A stretch of 64,000 bases of DNA, from NCBI GenBank assembly GCA_942490995.1, contig CALOBG010000065.1:36566-100565 (forward strand). The letters are read 5' to 3'. Made by a program: the position numbers and the translations under genes. Below are positions 46,179 through 57,888 of this stretch, one piece after another. A model generated the notes under the pieces. It searched no databases, was not told the origin of the DNA, and saw only the letters and a list, made by a program, of their open reading frames with translations. Origin of the DNA: UBA981 sp942490995. GTDB taxonomy: Bacteria; Pseudomonadota; Gammaproteobacteria; Ga0077536. Within the stretch, counting starts at the first letter, position 1; the number at the start of each line of letters is the position of its first letter.

Positions 46179-47969
46179 ATGAACATGCCCATACTCGTTG
46201 CCGGCCTGCTCGCGCTGGCAAGCTGCGGTAACGTCCTCGCCGCCCAGCTCGGACAACTGAGCACCTACTCGCGGCTCGGCGAGGCGCTCAACGCCCGCAT
46301 TGAACTGTACGGGGTCGGCGCTGAGCAAGCCGCGGCGCTCAAGCTCGAACTCAAGCCCGACATTACCGCACCGCACGGCAGCGCCGAGCGCGCCGCGGCG
46401 GGCGCGATCGAGGCGCGCATCGTCACTGATACCGGTGCTCGAACCTACATCAGCCTGAGCTCTGATCTGGCCATCAATGAACCTGTGGTCAGCTTCCGTC
46501 TGCGCGCCTCCAGCGGTGAAACGACCACCATCGGCAGCTACACCCTGGCGCTGCCGCCAGGGCCGCGGCCGGCACCGCGCGCCCGGTCGGCAGGCACGCG
46601 CACAACCACAGTGCAGCAGATCGCCGGCGCCCGATCTTATGGACCCGTGCGCTCGGGCCAGACCTTGTGGCGCATACTCCGCGATCTCGGCATGACCAAC
46701 GGCGATACTGCGACCTTGATCGAGCAAATCGTCGCGGCCAATCCGAACGCATTCGTCAACGCTGACGCCAATCGCCTGCGCGTCGGTGTGACCCTCGACA
46801 TTCCGCGCAGCACGGTGCCTGTCAGTGCGGCGCCGGCCGAAAACCTGTCGGCCGCGGTCACGCAGCCGAGCAGTGTGCCGGTCGCCGACACCGCGCCATC
46901 GACGACCAACGCAACAGCAACCCCGGCAACAGCAACCCCGGCAACAGCAACCCCGGCAACAGCAACCCCGGCAACAGCAACCCCGGCAGTAGCAACCCCG
47001 GCAGTAGCAACCCCGGCAGTAGCAACCCCGGCAGTAGCGGCGGAACCTGCAGTAGAGGCGCCCATCGCGGCGATGACCAGCGACAGTCCTGTCGTCACTG
47101 CAGCGCGGTTCGAAGACCCGCAAACCACTGCGCGGCTGGCGGCACTGGCGACGAAGTTTGCCGCTATCAAGGCGCGCTATGCCGAACAACAATCAGCACC
47201 ACCGCCTTCGACGAGGGCGGTGACGAGCGCGGCGCCTGGCGCGAGCAGCGAACCAGGCGAGCCGGTCCCGGCAACGCCGCCACAGCCGGTACCTGCGGAG
47301 ACGGCAGCGTCGAGTAGTCCGATCGGCTCGAATGCGATCGCCGTCGGCGGTACTTCCGAGGCACCGCGATCCACCTCTTTGCGTATGACCATCATCATGG
47401 CGATATCGGCGCTCATCGCATTGGTGGTACTGATTCGAGGCGGTTTCTTCGCGTACGCTCGCTGGCAGCGCTCGCGGGCGGACAATGTTGCAAGCACCGG
47501 CGACCAGCGCCTGGTTGCCGAGATCGCGCTCAAGGCCGAGAAACGACTACGGCTGGAGGACGAAGTCAAACGGCGCATCTCGAACAAGCGCGAGATCGCG
47601 GCGGTGCCGCCGAGTACGATCGAACGCAGCATCGAGCGCGTGGAGCACTCGGAACGCGCCGAGGCGTCCGTGCCGCTCGAGGAAATCGAAAATCGCATCG
47701 CGCATGGGCAATACGCCGAGGCTGAGGCCATGCTCAATTCGGTAATCGAACAGTCGCCGCATAATGCCCGCGCCAAAATGCGCCTGGCCGAAATCTACTT
47801 CCTCAACGAACGCGTCGACGAGTTCGTCACGCTGGCCGGCGAAATTTCGGCGCGCCATCGCGACGATATCGGCGACGAAGGCTGGCAGCGCGTCATGCGC
47901 ATGGGCAAACTGATCGCGCCCGAGCGTCCTCCATTCAGCGGGCCGGTGCGTGTTCAGGACCATCGCTGA
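46179..47969 (+). CDS. FimV/HubP-like inner-membrane protein
   Basis: About 596 residues from ATG 46179 with GGAG 9 bp upstream; the frame is open to 46083. Order: signal or anchor segment (MPILVAGLLALASC), the FimV N-terminal domain (LSTYSRLGEALNARIELYGV), a LysM-like peptidoglycan-binding domain (VRSGQTLWRILRDLG to RVGVTLDIP), an Ala/Thr/Pro repeat linker, a transmembrane helix (IIMAISALIALVVLI) and a C-terminal TPR-like FimV domain (GQYAEAEAMLNSVIEQSPHN). FimV/HubP proteins mark cell poles and support type IV pili. It is shorter than Pseudomonas FimV. Confidence 0.85.
   Translation: MNMPILVAGLLALASCGNVLAAQLGQLSTYSRLGEALNARIELYGVGAEQAAALKLELKPDITAPHGSAERAAAGAIEARIVTDTGARTYISLSSDLAINEPVVSFRLRASSGETTTIGSYTLALPPGPRPAPRARSAGTRTTTVQQIAGARSYGPVRSGQTLWRILRDLGMTNGDTATLIEQIVAANPNAFVNADANRLRVGVTLDIPRSTVPVSAAPAENLSAAVTQPSSVPVADTAPSTTNATATPATATPATATPATATPATATPAVATPAVATPAVATPAVAAEPAVEAPIAAMTSDSPVVTAARFEDPQTTARLAALATKFAAIKARYAEQQSAPPPSTRAVTSAAPGASSEPGEPVPATPPQPVPAETAASSSPIGSNAIAVGGTSEAPRSTSLRMTIIMAISALIALVVLIRGGFFAYARWQRSRADNVASTGDQRLVAEIALKAEKRLRLEDEVKRRISNKREIAAVPPSTIERSIERVEHSERAEASVPLEEIENRIAHGQYAEAEAMLNSVIEQSPHNARAKMRLAEIYFLNERVDEFVTLAGEISARHRDDIGDEGWQRVMRMGKLIAPERPPFSGPVRVQDHR
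46913..47038 (+). repeat. 15-bp in-frame tandem repeat inside the FimV-like gene
   Basis: Eight complete units and a partial ninth. Units 1-5 (46913-46987) read AACAGCAACCCCGGC and units 6-8 (46988-47032) read AGTAGCAACCCCGGC. They encode ATATP-type and then AVATP-type pentapeptides in the linker between the LysM-like domain and the membrane helix. The near-identity of the units implies recent slippage. Confidence 0.95.
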
Positions 47970-47979
47970 TCGCCCGTCG

Positions 47980-48639
47980 ATGGTCCGCCGGTGGATAACG
48001 GGTACGACCTTGCCGATCCTGCTGGTCGCGACCCTGGCCGGCCTGCTCGGCGCCTGCGCCGAACAACTCACGCCCCAGGACGTTGCCGACCGTTTCTGGC
48101 GCGCGGTCGTCACCCGTCACCCCGGTAAGATCCAGCGTTACGTGGTCCAGGCCGATCGCAAGCTCCTCGATGGTGAAGCCGAACTCCTGCCCATCGCTCA
48201 CTACAAGCTCGGCCGGGTCGTCATCGACGGCGAAGCGGCGAGTATAGAAACCCGCGTTACCCTGGACGGTGATACACCCGTACCGCTGCAGATCGAAACG
48301 CGGCTGGTGCGGGAAAACGACCGCTGGCGGGTTAACTATCAGGCGACGGTCGACGAGATTTCGGCGAACAGCAAACTTGCCCAGGTCATCGGTCAGATCA
48401 GCGCGCTCGGCGAAACCCTCAAAGACGGGCTGGAGCAGTCCGTCGATGATATGAATCGCGCTCTGCCGGCGATCGAGGCGGAGATCTCTCGTATCGAGTC
48501 GCAGATCAAACAGCACATGCCCGAGCTGCGCAGGAAACTCGAGCTGTTTTCCGAACAGATCAAGGACGCCCTCAAAGCGCCCCCTCGCGACCCGCAACCG
48601 CCCGCCGCTGTCGATCCGGAAGACACCATCGCGCTGTAA
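47980..48639 (+). CDS. Lipoprotein with C-terminal coiled coil, unknown function
   Basis: About 219 residues from ATG 47980, 10 bp after the FimV-like stop. A GTG at 47950 would overlap and is less likely. The signal TLPILLVATLAGLLGAC ends in a lipobox. The next part (TPQDVADRFWRAVVTRHPGKIQRYVVQ to DRWRVNYQATVDE) resembles the NTF2-like fold seen in DUF4878-type lipoproteins. The rest is a helical coiled coil (AIEAEISRIESQIKQHMPELRRKLELF). It is probably cotranscribed with the FimV-like gene. Confidence 0.75.
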   Translation: MVRRWITGTTLPILLVATLAGLLGACAEQLTPQDVADRFWRAVVTRHPGKIQRYVVQADRKLLDGEAELLPIAHYKLGRVVIDGEAASIETRVTLDGDTPVPLQIETRLVRENDRWRVNYQATVDEISANSKLAQVIGQISALGETLKDGLEQSVDDMNRALPAIEAEISRIESQIKQHMPELRRKLELFSEQIKDALKAPPRDPQPPAAVDPEDTIAL

Positions 48640-48668
48640 TCGGCCTGGCTACCGCGCACGCACGACCA

Positions 48669-48977
48669 TAAACGGTTTCCGCAGTCGAGGCGCTTCGTGC
48701 TCGCGAGCAGAGCGTCGATAAACGTAGCGAGGAACACCGGGTACAAGGCGCGCGCGAATCGAGGAGCGGAGTTCAGGTCAATAAATGTGCCTTGCCGCTG
48801 AGTACGCAACGCCGTAAACGGTGTCCGCAGTCGAGGCGCTTCGTCCTCGCGAGCAGGGCGTCGATAAACGTAGCGAGGAACACCGGGTACAAGGCGCGCG
48901 CGAATCGAGGAGCGGAGTTCAGGTCAATAAATGAGCCTTGCCGCTGAGTGCGCAACGCCGTAAACGGTGTCCGCAGT
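48669..48977 (+). repeat. 146-bp tandem duplication with a third partial copy
   Basis: The unit beginning TAAACGG occurs at 48669, 48815 and 48961, exactly 146 bp apart. Copies 1 and 2 are nearly identical (for example CGTGCTCG versus CGTCCTCG and AAATGTGCC versus AAATGAGCC) and copy 3 stops after about 17 bp. It fills most of the 355-bp gap between the lipoprotein and the Sel1 gene; I see no gene in it. Confidence 0.93.
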
Positions 48978-48994
48978 AGTTTATCGACGTCCTG

Positions 48995-49792
48995 CTAGGG
49001 GATTAGCGACGCTAGATCCGCACGCGCCTCGGCGTGCCCTTGCGCGGCGGCGAGGCGATACCACCGAATAGCCTCGTCCATGTTGCGCGCGACACCCTTA
49101 CCGGAACGATACATGTAGCCGAGGCTGTACTGCGCAGAGGGATGCCCGTTCTGCGCTGCCTGCAGAAACCAGCGCAAGGCCTCGCTGTCGCTCTGCTCCA
49201 GCCCGCTGCCGGCACGGTACATATAGGCCAGGTTGTACTGCGCCGCCGGGTAGCCCTGCTCGGCGGCCGCGCGATACCAGCGCGCGGCATCGGCATCGCT
49301 CTGTGCGACCCCTTCGCCGAGCGCGTAGGACACGCCGAGACTGTACTGTGCGATGGCACTGCCCTGTTCGGCGGCCCGCCGATACCAGGTTACGGCTTCC
49401 GCATCGTTTTGCGGAACGCCTTCGCCGAACGCGTAGGCGACGGCGAGGTTGTATTGTGCGTCGCGATTGCCCTGCACCGCTGAGCGCCGGTACCACTCAA
49501 CCGCCACGGCTTTGTCACGCGCTACCCCTTCACCCTGGTAACTCATGTAGCCGATGTGGGCCTGCGCTTCCGCGTCGCCGGCCTCCGCGAGGCGGGTGAA
49601 CATCTGCGCGGCGTTAGCCAGGTCCCCTGCATTCAGTGCTGCTTTCGCCGCGGCGATAGTCGGCATCGGTAGTGGCTCAGCGCCGCCGCTCACGCTTGCC
49701 GGCGCCAGTGATGACGGAGAAGGGGAGCTACCCGGAGCGCGGCTGATCACCGCCGCATCATCGTCCTCGGTATCAAGCTGCGCTTCACGCAC
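48995..49792 (-). CDS. Sel1-repeat protein, downstream part of a frameshifted gene
   Basis: As an isolated frame it would start at GTG 49792 and give 265 residues with about five Sel1 repeats (AQYNLAYMYRAGSGLEQSDSEALRWFLQAAQNG type). The same frame is open further upstream (FFAQ, DSDAAPAAGAG, then Glu/Ala/Arg-rich repeats) into the 36-bp repeat array, where it meets the end of the upstream Sel1 frame. I therefore read it as the C-terminal part of the gene that begins at 51702, separated by a frameshift near 50053. It may not be translated by itself. Confidence 0.7.
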   Translation of the reverse strand: MREAQLDTEDDDAAVISRAPGSSPSPSSLAPASVSGGAEPLPMPTIAAAKAALNAGDLANAAQMFTRLAEAGDAEAQAHIGYMSYQGEGVARDKAVAVEWYRRSAVQGNRDAQYNLAVAYAFGEGVPQNDAEAVTWYRRAAEQGSAIAQYSLGVSYALGEGVAQSDADAARWYRAAAEQGYPAAQYNLAYMYRAGSGLEQSDSEALRWFLQAAQNGHPSAQYSLGYMYRSGKGVARNMDEAIRWYRLAAAQGHAEARADLASLIP

Positions 49793-49873
49793 CTGTGCGA
49801 AGAAACCTGCTCCGGCTGCCGGCGCCGCGTCGCTGTCGGCGCGATCCGCGTGGTCCTGCGACGCGGCAGCTTC

Positions 49874-50150
49874 GGCCTGTCGGGCTTCTTCGGCTAACCG
49901 TGCGGCTTCCGCCTGTCGCGCTTCTTCGGCCAGCCGTGCGGCTTCGGCCTGTCGGGCTTCTTCGGCCAGCCGTGCGACTTCCGCCTGGCGGGCTTCTTCG
50001 GCCAGCCGCGCGGCTTCCGCTTGTCGCGCTTCTTCGGCCAGCCGCGCGGCGTCCGCCGTGCGGCTTCGGCCTGTCGGGCTTCTTCGGCTAACCGTGCGGC
50101 TTCTGCGCGCTGCTGCTCCTCCGCGAGCCGTGCGGCCGAAGCCTGTCGCG
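49874..50150 (-). repeat. 36-bp imperfect tandem repeat coding for a 12-residue helix unit
   Basis: About seven units of the type AEEARQAEAARL, read on the minus strand, with silent and some conservative changes between units. The unit around 50044-50070 is irregular: GTCCG (50051-50055) stands where most of a unit would be expected, which shifts the frame. Confidence 0.85.
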
Positions 50151-51702
50151 CCTCGTCCGCGGCTTGCGCCTGCTCAACGAGCAACGCAGCGGCCGCCACA
50201 CGCGCTGCCTCGCCGTCTGCACTCGCGTCGTCGCCAACACCCGACTCACTTACCCCGCCCTGCAGGCCTGCTTCGAGATCCGGTTCCGCCGCCATTTCGC
50301 TGGCGCTCAAGCCACTTTCGGACATTGAGGCGGCGGGCGGGACGGATTGAGACTGGGTCAGGGCGCCGCCGCTGACAACCACATGATTGGCCGGCGGTGG
50401 CGGATTAATCTCCTCGACACGCGCCTGCGGCGCCGGCGTCGAGTGATCGACAACGACATACTCATAGGGTTCGGAGGCGGCACCCGCCGAGGCGATTGCA
50501 GCCTTCGCCGGCTCGTCAACGCTCGCCTCAGCACGCGGCACGAGCTGCTGTCGAGGCCGCGCCAGGTCGGGCGGCGCGATGCCGGCGTCGGCATAGATTG
50601 CACGTACCCGCGCGGTCGCCTCAGCGTGGCCCTGCCGCGCGGCGTTGCGAAACAGCGTAATCGCCATCGCGTCGTCCGGCTCCACGCCGGCGCCGATCAG
50701 GTAACGCTGGCCGAGGTCGAACTGCGCCTGGGCGTGTCCGGCGTCAGCCGCCCGTCGCAGCGATTCGATCCCCGCTGCCACATCAACGGCCATTCCCTCG
50801 CCCGCGAGCTGACGTTGCGCCTGAACGTAGTGCGCCATGCCGCCTTCGCCTGGCGGCGACACTGCAACCCGATCGCCGGCCACATCCGCAGCGCGGTCCA
50901 CAACAGGCTCGTCGTTGGCAGCAGGTACGGTTTCGACCTCCGTCCGCACTGGTGCTGACGGTTCCTCGGCGAGCCCTTGTGTTTCGTCCTGCTCGGCAAG
51001 ATCGACCGCGACGCCATGGGTTTCGGCCAGGCGTATCGCCTCGCGTTCATCCGCCGACAAGCCGCTGGTGCGTGTACCCGAGGTGGCCGGCGGTGCTACC
51101 TCGGCTTTGAGCACCGTCGCTGGCGCGGTTGGCCTAACTTCAGCTTTTTCTGTTGGCGCCGGCGCCGATGCGGCCGGGGTGGTCGTGGCCGCGCCCGCCA
51201 CTCGAGTAGTTGCCGCGAGGGGTTCAACAGCTACCGCCGCGACACGGTCAACCTCCGGTTCGCTGCTGCTGTGCTCACGCACCAGCTCGTCGGGTTCGTC
51301 GGCGGCCGGCTCCGCCAGCGCAGGGGCATCGATTCCTGCCGCCCGATAAAGTTGATTCATATTGCGCAGTGCGAGTTCGTGGCCCTGACTCGCGGCCTGG
51401 CGATAGTAGGTCAGTGCCCATGCCTCATCGACCTCCACGCCCTCGCCAAGGAGGAAAATGTTGCCGAGATTGAATTGAGCCTCGGCCTCACCAAGCTCGG
51501 CCGCGCGTCGATACAGAGCGATCGCGCGAGCCGGATCTTTCTCGACCCCCTCGCCGCGCTGATAAAGCGCTGCGAGTTCGGTCATGGCCGCGGCATTGCC
51601 GTCCGCGACGGCGGCCTCAAGGGCAGCAATATCGTCGGCGTGCGCGCTCGAAACAGGGAGCAGTAATAGCGCGATCAGGAATAACTTCAGGCTCGACCGC
51701 AT
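49894..51702 (-). CDS. Exported Sel1-repeat protein, upstream part of a frameshifted gene
   Basis: Starts at ATG 51702 with GGAGG upstream; the open frame to 51843 lacks a good start. A signal peptide (LKLFLIALLLLPVSSAHA) is followed by two groups of Sel1 repeats (for example AEAQFNLGNIFLLGEGVEVDEAWALTYY and AQAQFDLGQRYLIGAGVEPDDA) separated by low-complexity Ala/Pro/Val linkers. It then enters a helical repeat of the type AEEARQAEAARL. After about 50057 the frame changes to an Arg/Lys/Pro-rich sequence (RGWPKKRDKRKP), which is the same DNA repeat read one base off. The complete protein would be about 900 residues. Confidence 0.75.
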   Translation of the reverse strand: MRSSLKLFLIALLLLPVSSAHADDIAALEAAVADGNAAAMTELAALYQRGEGVEKDPARAIALYRRAAELGEAEAQFNLGNIFLLGEGVEVDEAWALTYYRQAASQGHELALRNMNQLYRAAGIDAPALAEPAADEPDELVREHSSSEPEVDRVAAVAVEPLAATTRVAGAATTTPAASAPAPTEKAEVRPTAPATVLKAEVAPPATSGTRTSGLSADEREAIRLAETHGVAVDLAEQDETQGLAEEPSAPVRTEVETVPAANDEPVVDRAADVAGDRVAVSPPGEGGMAHYVQAQRQLAGEGMAVDVAAGIESLRRAADAGHAQAQFDLGQRYLIGAGVEPDDAMAITLFRNAARQGHAEATARVRAIYADAGIAPPDLARPRQQLVPRAEASVDEPAKAAIASAGAASEPYEYVVVDHSTPAPQARVEEINPPPPANHVVVSGGALTQSQSVPPAASMSESGLSASEMAAEPDLEAGLQGGVSESGVGDDASADGEAARVAAAALLVEQAQAADEARQASAARLAEEQQRAEAARLAEEARQAEAARRTPRGWPKKRDKRKPRGWPKKPARRKSHGWPKKPDRPKPHGWPKKRDRRKPHG

Positions 51703-51925
51703 CGATGTCCTCCATTCCGTAATGCTGGCCACCGGCGAGATGGGATCGATGGCCGCCACGGATCGCTCGGGTTCCGTCGGGACCACAGTATATAGAGGTT
51801 TCGCTGCACCTAACCACCCATATCTGGGCACACAACCGGGCAACGCGGCGCATCAGCCGTTGTCATCATGGCGTCAGACGGGTGCCGGATACTGGCCCGT
51901 AATAGCAACCCGCGAGGAACCTGAG

Positions 51926-52168
51926 ATGGATATTGCAGCCGCCCGCGAGCGCCGGGGCATCCGGCTCGTGCTCACTGACTGCGAAGGCAGTCCGAGTTCG
52001 TTACTGGAGTCGATCGCCGAACTCGAGGCGCTGCTCCGCGAAGCGCACCTTGAGCACGACGCGTATGCGATCTGCGTAGCGCAGGAGATCACCAGGATGC
52101 TGGCCGAGAAGCGACGCGAGTTGCGGTCGTGTGGTGAGCGCCGGGGCTGCCAGGCGATCGAAAACTAG
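51926..52168 (+). CDS. Small protein of unknown function
   Basis: 80 residues from ATG 51926 (CGAGGAACCTGAG before it). The sequence MDIAAARERRGIRLVLTDCEG and the helical remainder have no domain I recognise. Its TAG stop overlaps the stop of the crp gene on the other strand within the palindrome CTAG at 52165-52168. The frame is open upstream to 51584, antisense to the Sel1 gene, and I reject that extension. Confidence 0.6.
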   Translation: MDIAAARERRGIRLVLTDCEGSPSSLLESIAELEALLREAHLEHDAYAICVAQEITRMLAEKRRELRSCGERRGCQAIEN

Positions 52169-52827
52169 CCCGCTTTGCCCGCCGCGGCCCGCTTCGGGCG
52201 CACGCCGAGGACAACGATATTTTTGCCCGAAGCGGCGATATGTTTCTGCTCTTCCATATCCTTCAGGACCTTGCCGACCATTTCGCGCGAACAGCCGACC
52301 AGGCGCGACAGCTCCTGGCGCGTGACGCGCACCTGCATGCCGTCAGGATGGGTCATGGCATCAGGTTGCTCGCACAGATCGAGCAGAGTGCGGGCGACCC
52401 GCCCGTAAACGTCCATGAAGGCGAGGTCGCCGAGTTTGCGGTTGGTATTGCGCAGGCGACGCGCCAGTTGCGAGGTCATCGCAACGATCAGGTCCGGGTA
52501 AATTTCGGTCAGGCCGCGGAGTTTCTTGTAGCCGATTTGTGCGATCTTGGCTTCGCTGCGGGCGCGGACCAGCGCGGTGCGGTTGGCGTCCTCGTTGAAC
52601 AGCCCGATCTCGCCGAAAAAATCACCGGGATTGAGATAGGCAAGGACAATCTCATGCCCTTTGTCGTCTTCGAGCAGGACCGTGACTGATCCGCTGATGA
52701 TGTAATACAGTTCGCCGGCCGGGTCACCCTGGCGAATGATCGCGGCCTTGGCCGCAAAAGTCCGCTGGTGACAATGCGCCAAAAGCTTGTCTATCGATTG
52801 GTCGGTGTCTACCGCGCTGAGTGTCAT
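52165..52827 (-). CDS. crp: CRP/Vfr-type cAMP-responsive transcription factor
   Basis: 220 residues. The N-terminal cyclic-nucleotide domain has the phosphate-binding cassette NPGDFFGEIGLF followed by RTALVRARS. A dimer helix (DLIVAMTSQLARRLRNTNRKLGDLAF) follows, and the C-terminal helix-turn-helix is VTRQELSRLVGCSREMVGKVLKDM. These match the CRP/Vfr branch rather than FNR: there is no N-terminal cysteine cluster. It should activate promoters with TGTGA-N6-TCACA sites when cAMP is bound. Confidence 0.92.
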   Translation of the reverse strand: MTLSAVDTDQSIDKLLAHCHQRTFAAKAAIIRQGDPAGELYYIISGSVTVLLEDDKGHEIVLAYLNPGDFFGEIGLFNEDANRTALVRARSEAKIAQIGYKKLRGLTEIYPDLIVAMTSQLARRLRNTNRKLGDLAFMDVYGRVARTLLDLCEQPDAMTHPDGMQVRVTRQELSRLVGCSREMVGKVLKDMEEQKHIAASGKNIVVLGVRPKRAAAGKAG

Positions 52828-52894
52828 CGTCTCGTACTCCCTCGATCATTTCGCCGCGCTCGGACCGCCAGACACTTCGCGGCACACCCCTTGC

Positions 52895-53437
52895 CTACTC
52901 GCTTAACCAGCGCCCCTCGTCCAAAGAATAGCGCAGGCGCCGTTGCTGTGCTGTTGGTGTCCATTCGCCGTCGGCCTGCTCGTAGAGTTGGTAGATCCTG
53001 ACCAGCTTGCCATCGGCCACGGCAAACTGATCGGCACCGCGGTAGCCAACACTCTGACTGGCATCGAGCCGGGCGACCTTGAGCGGCTTCAACAGGTGCT
53101 CGTCAAACGTGTAAAGATGGATATCAGTTTTGTCGCCGCCAGCGTAGGTGAATGTAACCACCACCTCGAACGCTCCATCCTGGTTGAGGTCGGCGACAAA
53201 ACTGTTCGACAGACGCCCCTCGTAGGATGCACTCAGGCGGGTCAGCAGCAGCTCCTGGTTTTCAACCGTGATCTGATAGTCACTGGCACTGGCCGCATCG
53301 TTGCCGTCGTCGGCAATATGGATCTGGAAATCGCCGAAGGCGTGCTGGGCAGCCGAAACCGGGCTGCTCGCCAGGGCTACGACGAACGCGGCCAGCGCGC
53401 TTCGCAACAATCCGTTGAACGTCAATTGAACCTCCAC
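52895..53437 (-). CDS. Exported protein of unknown function
   Basis: 180 residues with a signal peptide (LLRSALAAFVVALASSPVSA). The mature part is beta-rich and contains a calcium-loop-like segment, VADLNQDGAFEVVVTFTYAGGDKTDIHLY, similar to FG-GAP or EF-type repeats. No enzyme motif is visible. It lies between crp and the groESL promoter, reading away from groES. Confidence 0.72.
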   Translation of the reverse strand: MEVQLTFNGLLRSALAAFVVALASSPVSAAQHAFGDFQIHIADDGNDAASASDYQITVENQELLLTRLSASYEGRLSNSFVADLNQDGAFEVVVTFTYAGGDKTDIHLYTFDEHLLKPLKVARLDASQSVGYRGADQFAVADGKLVRIYQLYEQADGEWTPTAQQRRLRYSLDEGRWLSE

Positions 53438-53545
53438 ACCGACTGATAAACGCCGGCCATTCTACCGGCCCGCCTTGATGTATTCAGCGGCGCGGTCTGC
53501 ACTTCGATAAAGCGGCAAACCCGGGTCCCGGCCCCGGCGCCGCCC

Positions 53546-53573
53546 TTGACATTCTCGCCGAGCTCGCTATATT
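53546..53573 (+). promoter_or_regulatory. Sigma70-type promoter of groESL
   Basis: TTGACA (53546-53551) and TATATT (53568-53573) with a 16-bp spacer. Transcription would start near 53580, inside the CIRCE-like element. Confidence 0.8.
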
Positions 53574-53574
53574 C

Positions 53575-53601
53575 CTGGCACTACTCGCTTGAGAGTGCTA
53601 A
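53575..53601. promoter_or_regulatory. CIRCE-like (HrcA) operator upstream of groES
   Basis: The right half GAGTGCTAA (53593-53601) is identical to the CIRCE consensus. The left half CTGGCACTA (53575-53583) matches six of nine positions and the spacer is exactly 9 bp. It overlaps the predicted transcription start, so HrcA repression of groESL is likely. Confidence 0.8.
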
Positions 53602-53660
53602 CAACAGCACGATAATCTCATTAAAAACAAATAGTTAAATTTTCAGGAGGACACAAGGTC

Positions 53661-53951
53661 ATGAAAATACGGCCCTTACACGATCGCATCATCGTCAAAC
53701 GCTGGGAAGAAGAAAAAACTTCGCCCGGCGGCATCGTTATCCCGGATTCGGCTGCCGAAAAGCCTGTCAAAGGCGAAGTCGTGGCGGTAGGTAACGGCAA
53801 AATCCTTGAAAGCGGTGAAGTTCGCGCACTCGATCTCAAGGTCGGCGACAAGATCCTGTTTGGAAAGTACTCCGGCACGGAAGTGAAAGTCGACGGCGAA
53901 GACCTGGTCGTCATGCGCGAAGACGACATCATGGCCGTGTTCGAAGGCTGA
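53661..53951 (+). CDS. groES: Co-chaperonin GroES
   Basis: The 96-residue lid of the GroEL chamber. Visible are MKIRPLHDRIIVKRWEEE, the mobile loop EEKTSPGGIVIPDSA and the C-terminal VMREDDIMAVFEG. AGGAGG precedes the ATG. The CIRCE-like element and sigma70 promoter lie directly upstream, and groEL follows after 39 bp. Confidence 0.98.
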   Translation: MKIRPLHDRIIVKRWEEEKTSPGGIVIPDSAAEKPVKGEVVAVGNGKILESGEVRALDLKVGDKILFGKYSGTEVKVDGEDLVVMREDDIMAVFEG

Positions 53952-53990
53952 GTCCCGCACCCGCACATCTAACCTGGAGAGAATTCACCA

Positions 53991-55643
<1,653 letters not shown>

Positions 55644-55676
55644 ATGCTGCCGACGGTTGCCCTTTAACCGTTACGA

Positions 55677-55706
55677 AGAACCCCGCTCCGGCGGGGTTCT
55701 TTTTTT
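55677..55706 (+). terminator. Rho-independent terminator of groESL
   Basis: Stem AGAACCCCGC (55677-55686) and GCGGGGTTCT (55691-55700) with a TCCG loop, followed by a T-run to 55706. A group II intron begins two bases later. Confidence 0.95.
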
Positions 55707-55707
55707 G

Positions 55708-57585
<1,878 letters not shown>

Positions 57586-57888
57586 CGGTCCGGTGATCGC
57601 GAACACCCGCGCTATCCTGGTGCGGCGATGGCAAATGGTCGTGCAAAACCGACGAAATTGGTCACCTGCGTCTGGCAGCACTCATTGAGAGTGCTATATC
57701 TTTATTTTAAAACAAGGAGATATGTTCGACAGTTGAATCTTTCTCTAATGGCATGATATTTGATTGTCTAACTACTGGTTCACGTTCAAGGCTTGGCCCT
57801 GTGCGTGCCGATAGCCTGGATAGCGCTCGCAAAAAACTCTGCGGGCATGTCCGGCAGCAGTTTCGATATCGAATATGGAGTTAAGACC
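57586..57888 (+). other. Leader region between the intron and the two-gene unknown operon
   Basis: A 303-bp region without a supported gene. It contains the perfect inverted repeat listed next, an AT-rich stretch (57696-57715), a ribosome-binding-site-like AAGGAG followed by a four-codon frame (57722-57736, ATG to TGA), and GGAG before the gene start at 57889. The promoter of the following operon probably lies here. Confidence 0.5.
57677..57695. promoter_or_regulatory. Inverted repeat related to the groES operator
   Basis: AGCACTC (57677-57683), spacer ATTGA, GAGTGCT (57689-57695): perfect 7-bp arms. With its flanks (CTGGCA before, A after) it closely resembles the CIRCE-like element at 53575-53601, but the spacing between the arms is 5 bp instead of 9. 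No T-run follows, so a terminator is unlikely. Confidence 0.55.

Noticed and set aside
46913..47038. CRISPR-like direct repeats
   Set aside because: The units are contiguous without spacers and lie in frame inside the FimV-like gene.
48773..48955. Short minus-strand frames in the 146-bp repeats
   Set aside because: The same frame is copied by the duplication; no ribosome-binding site or protein-like composition.
51584..51925. Upstream extension of the 80-residue protein gene
   Set aside because: It would be antisense to the Sel1 gene start and its promoter; ATG 51926 has its own ribosome-binding site.
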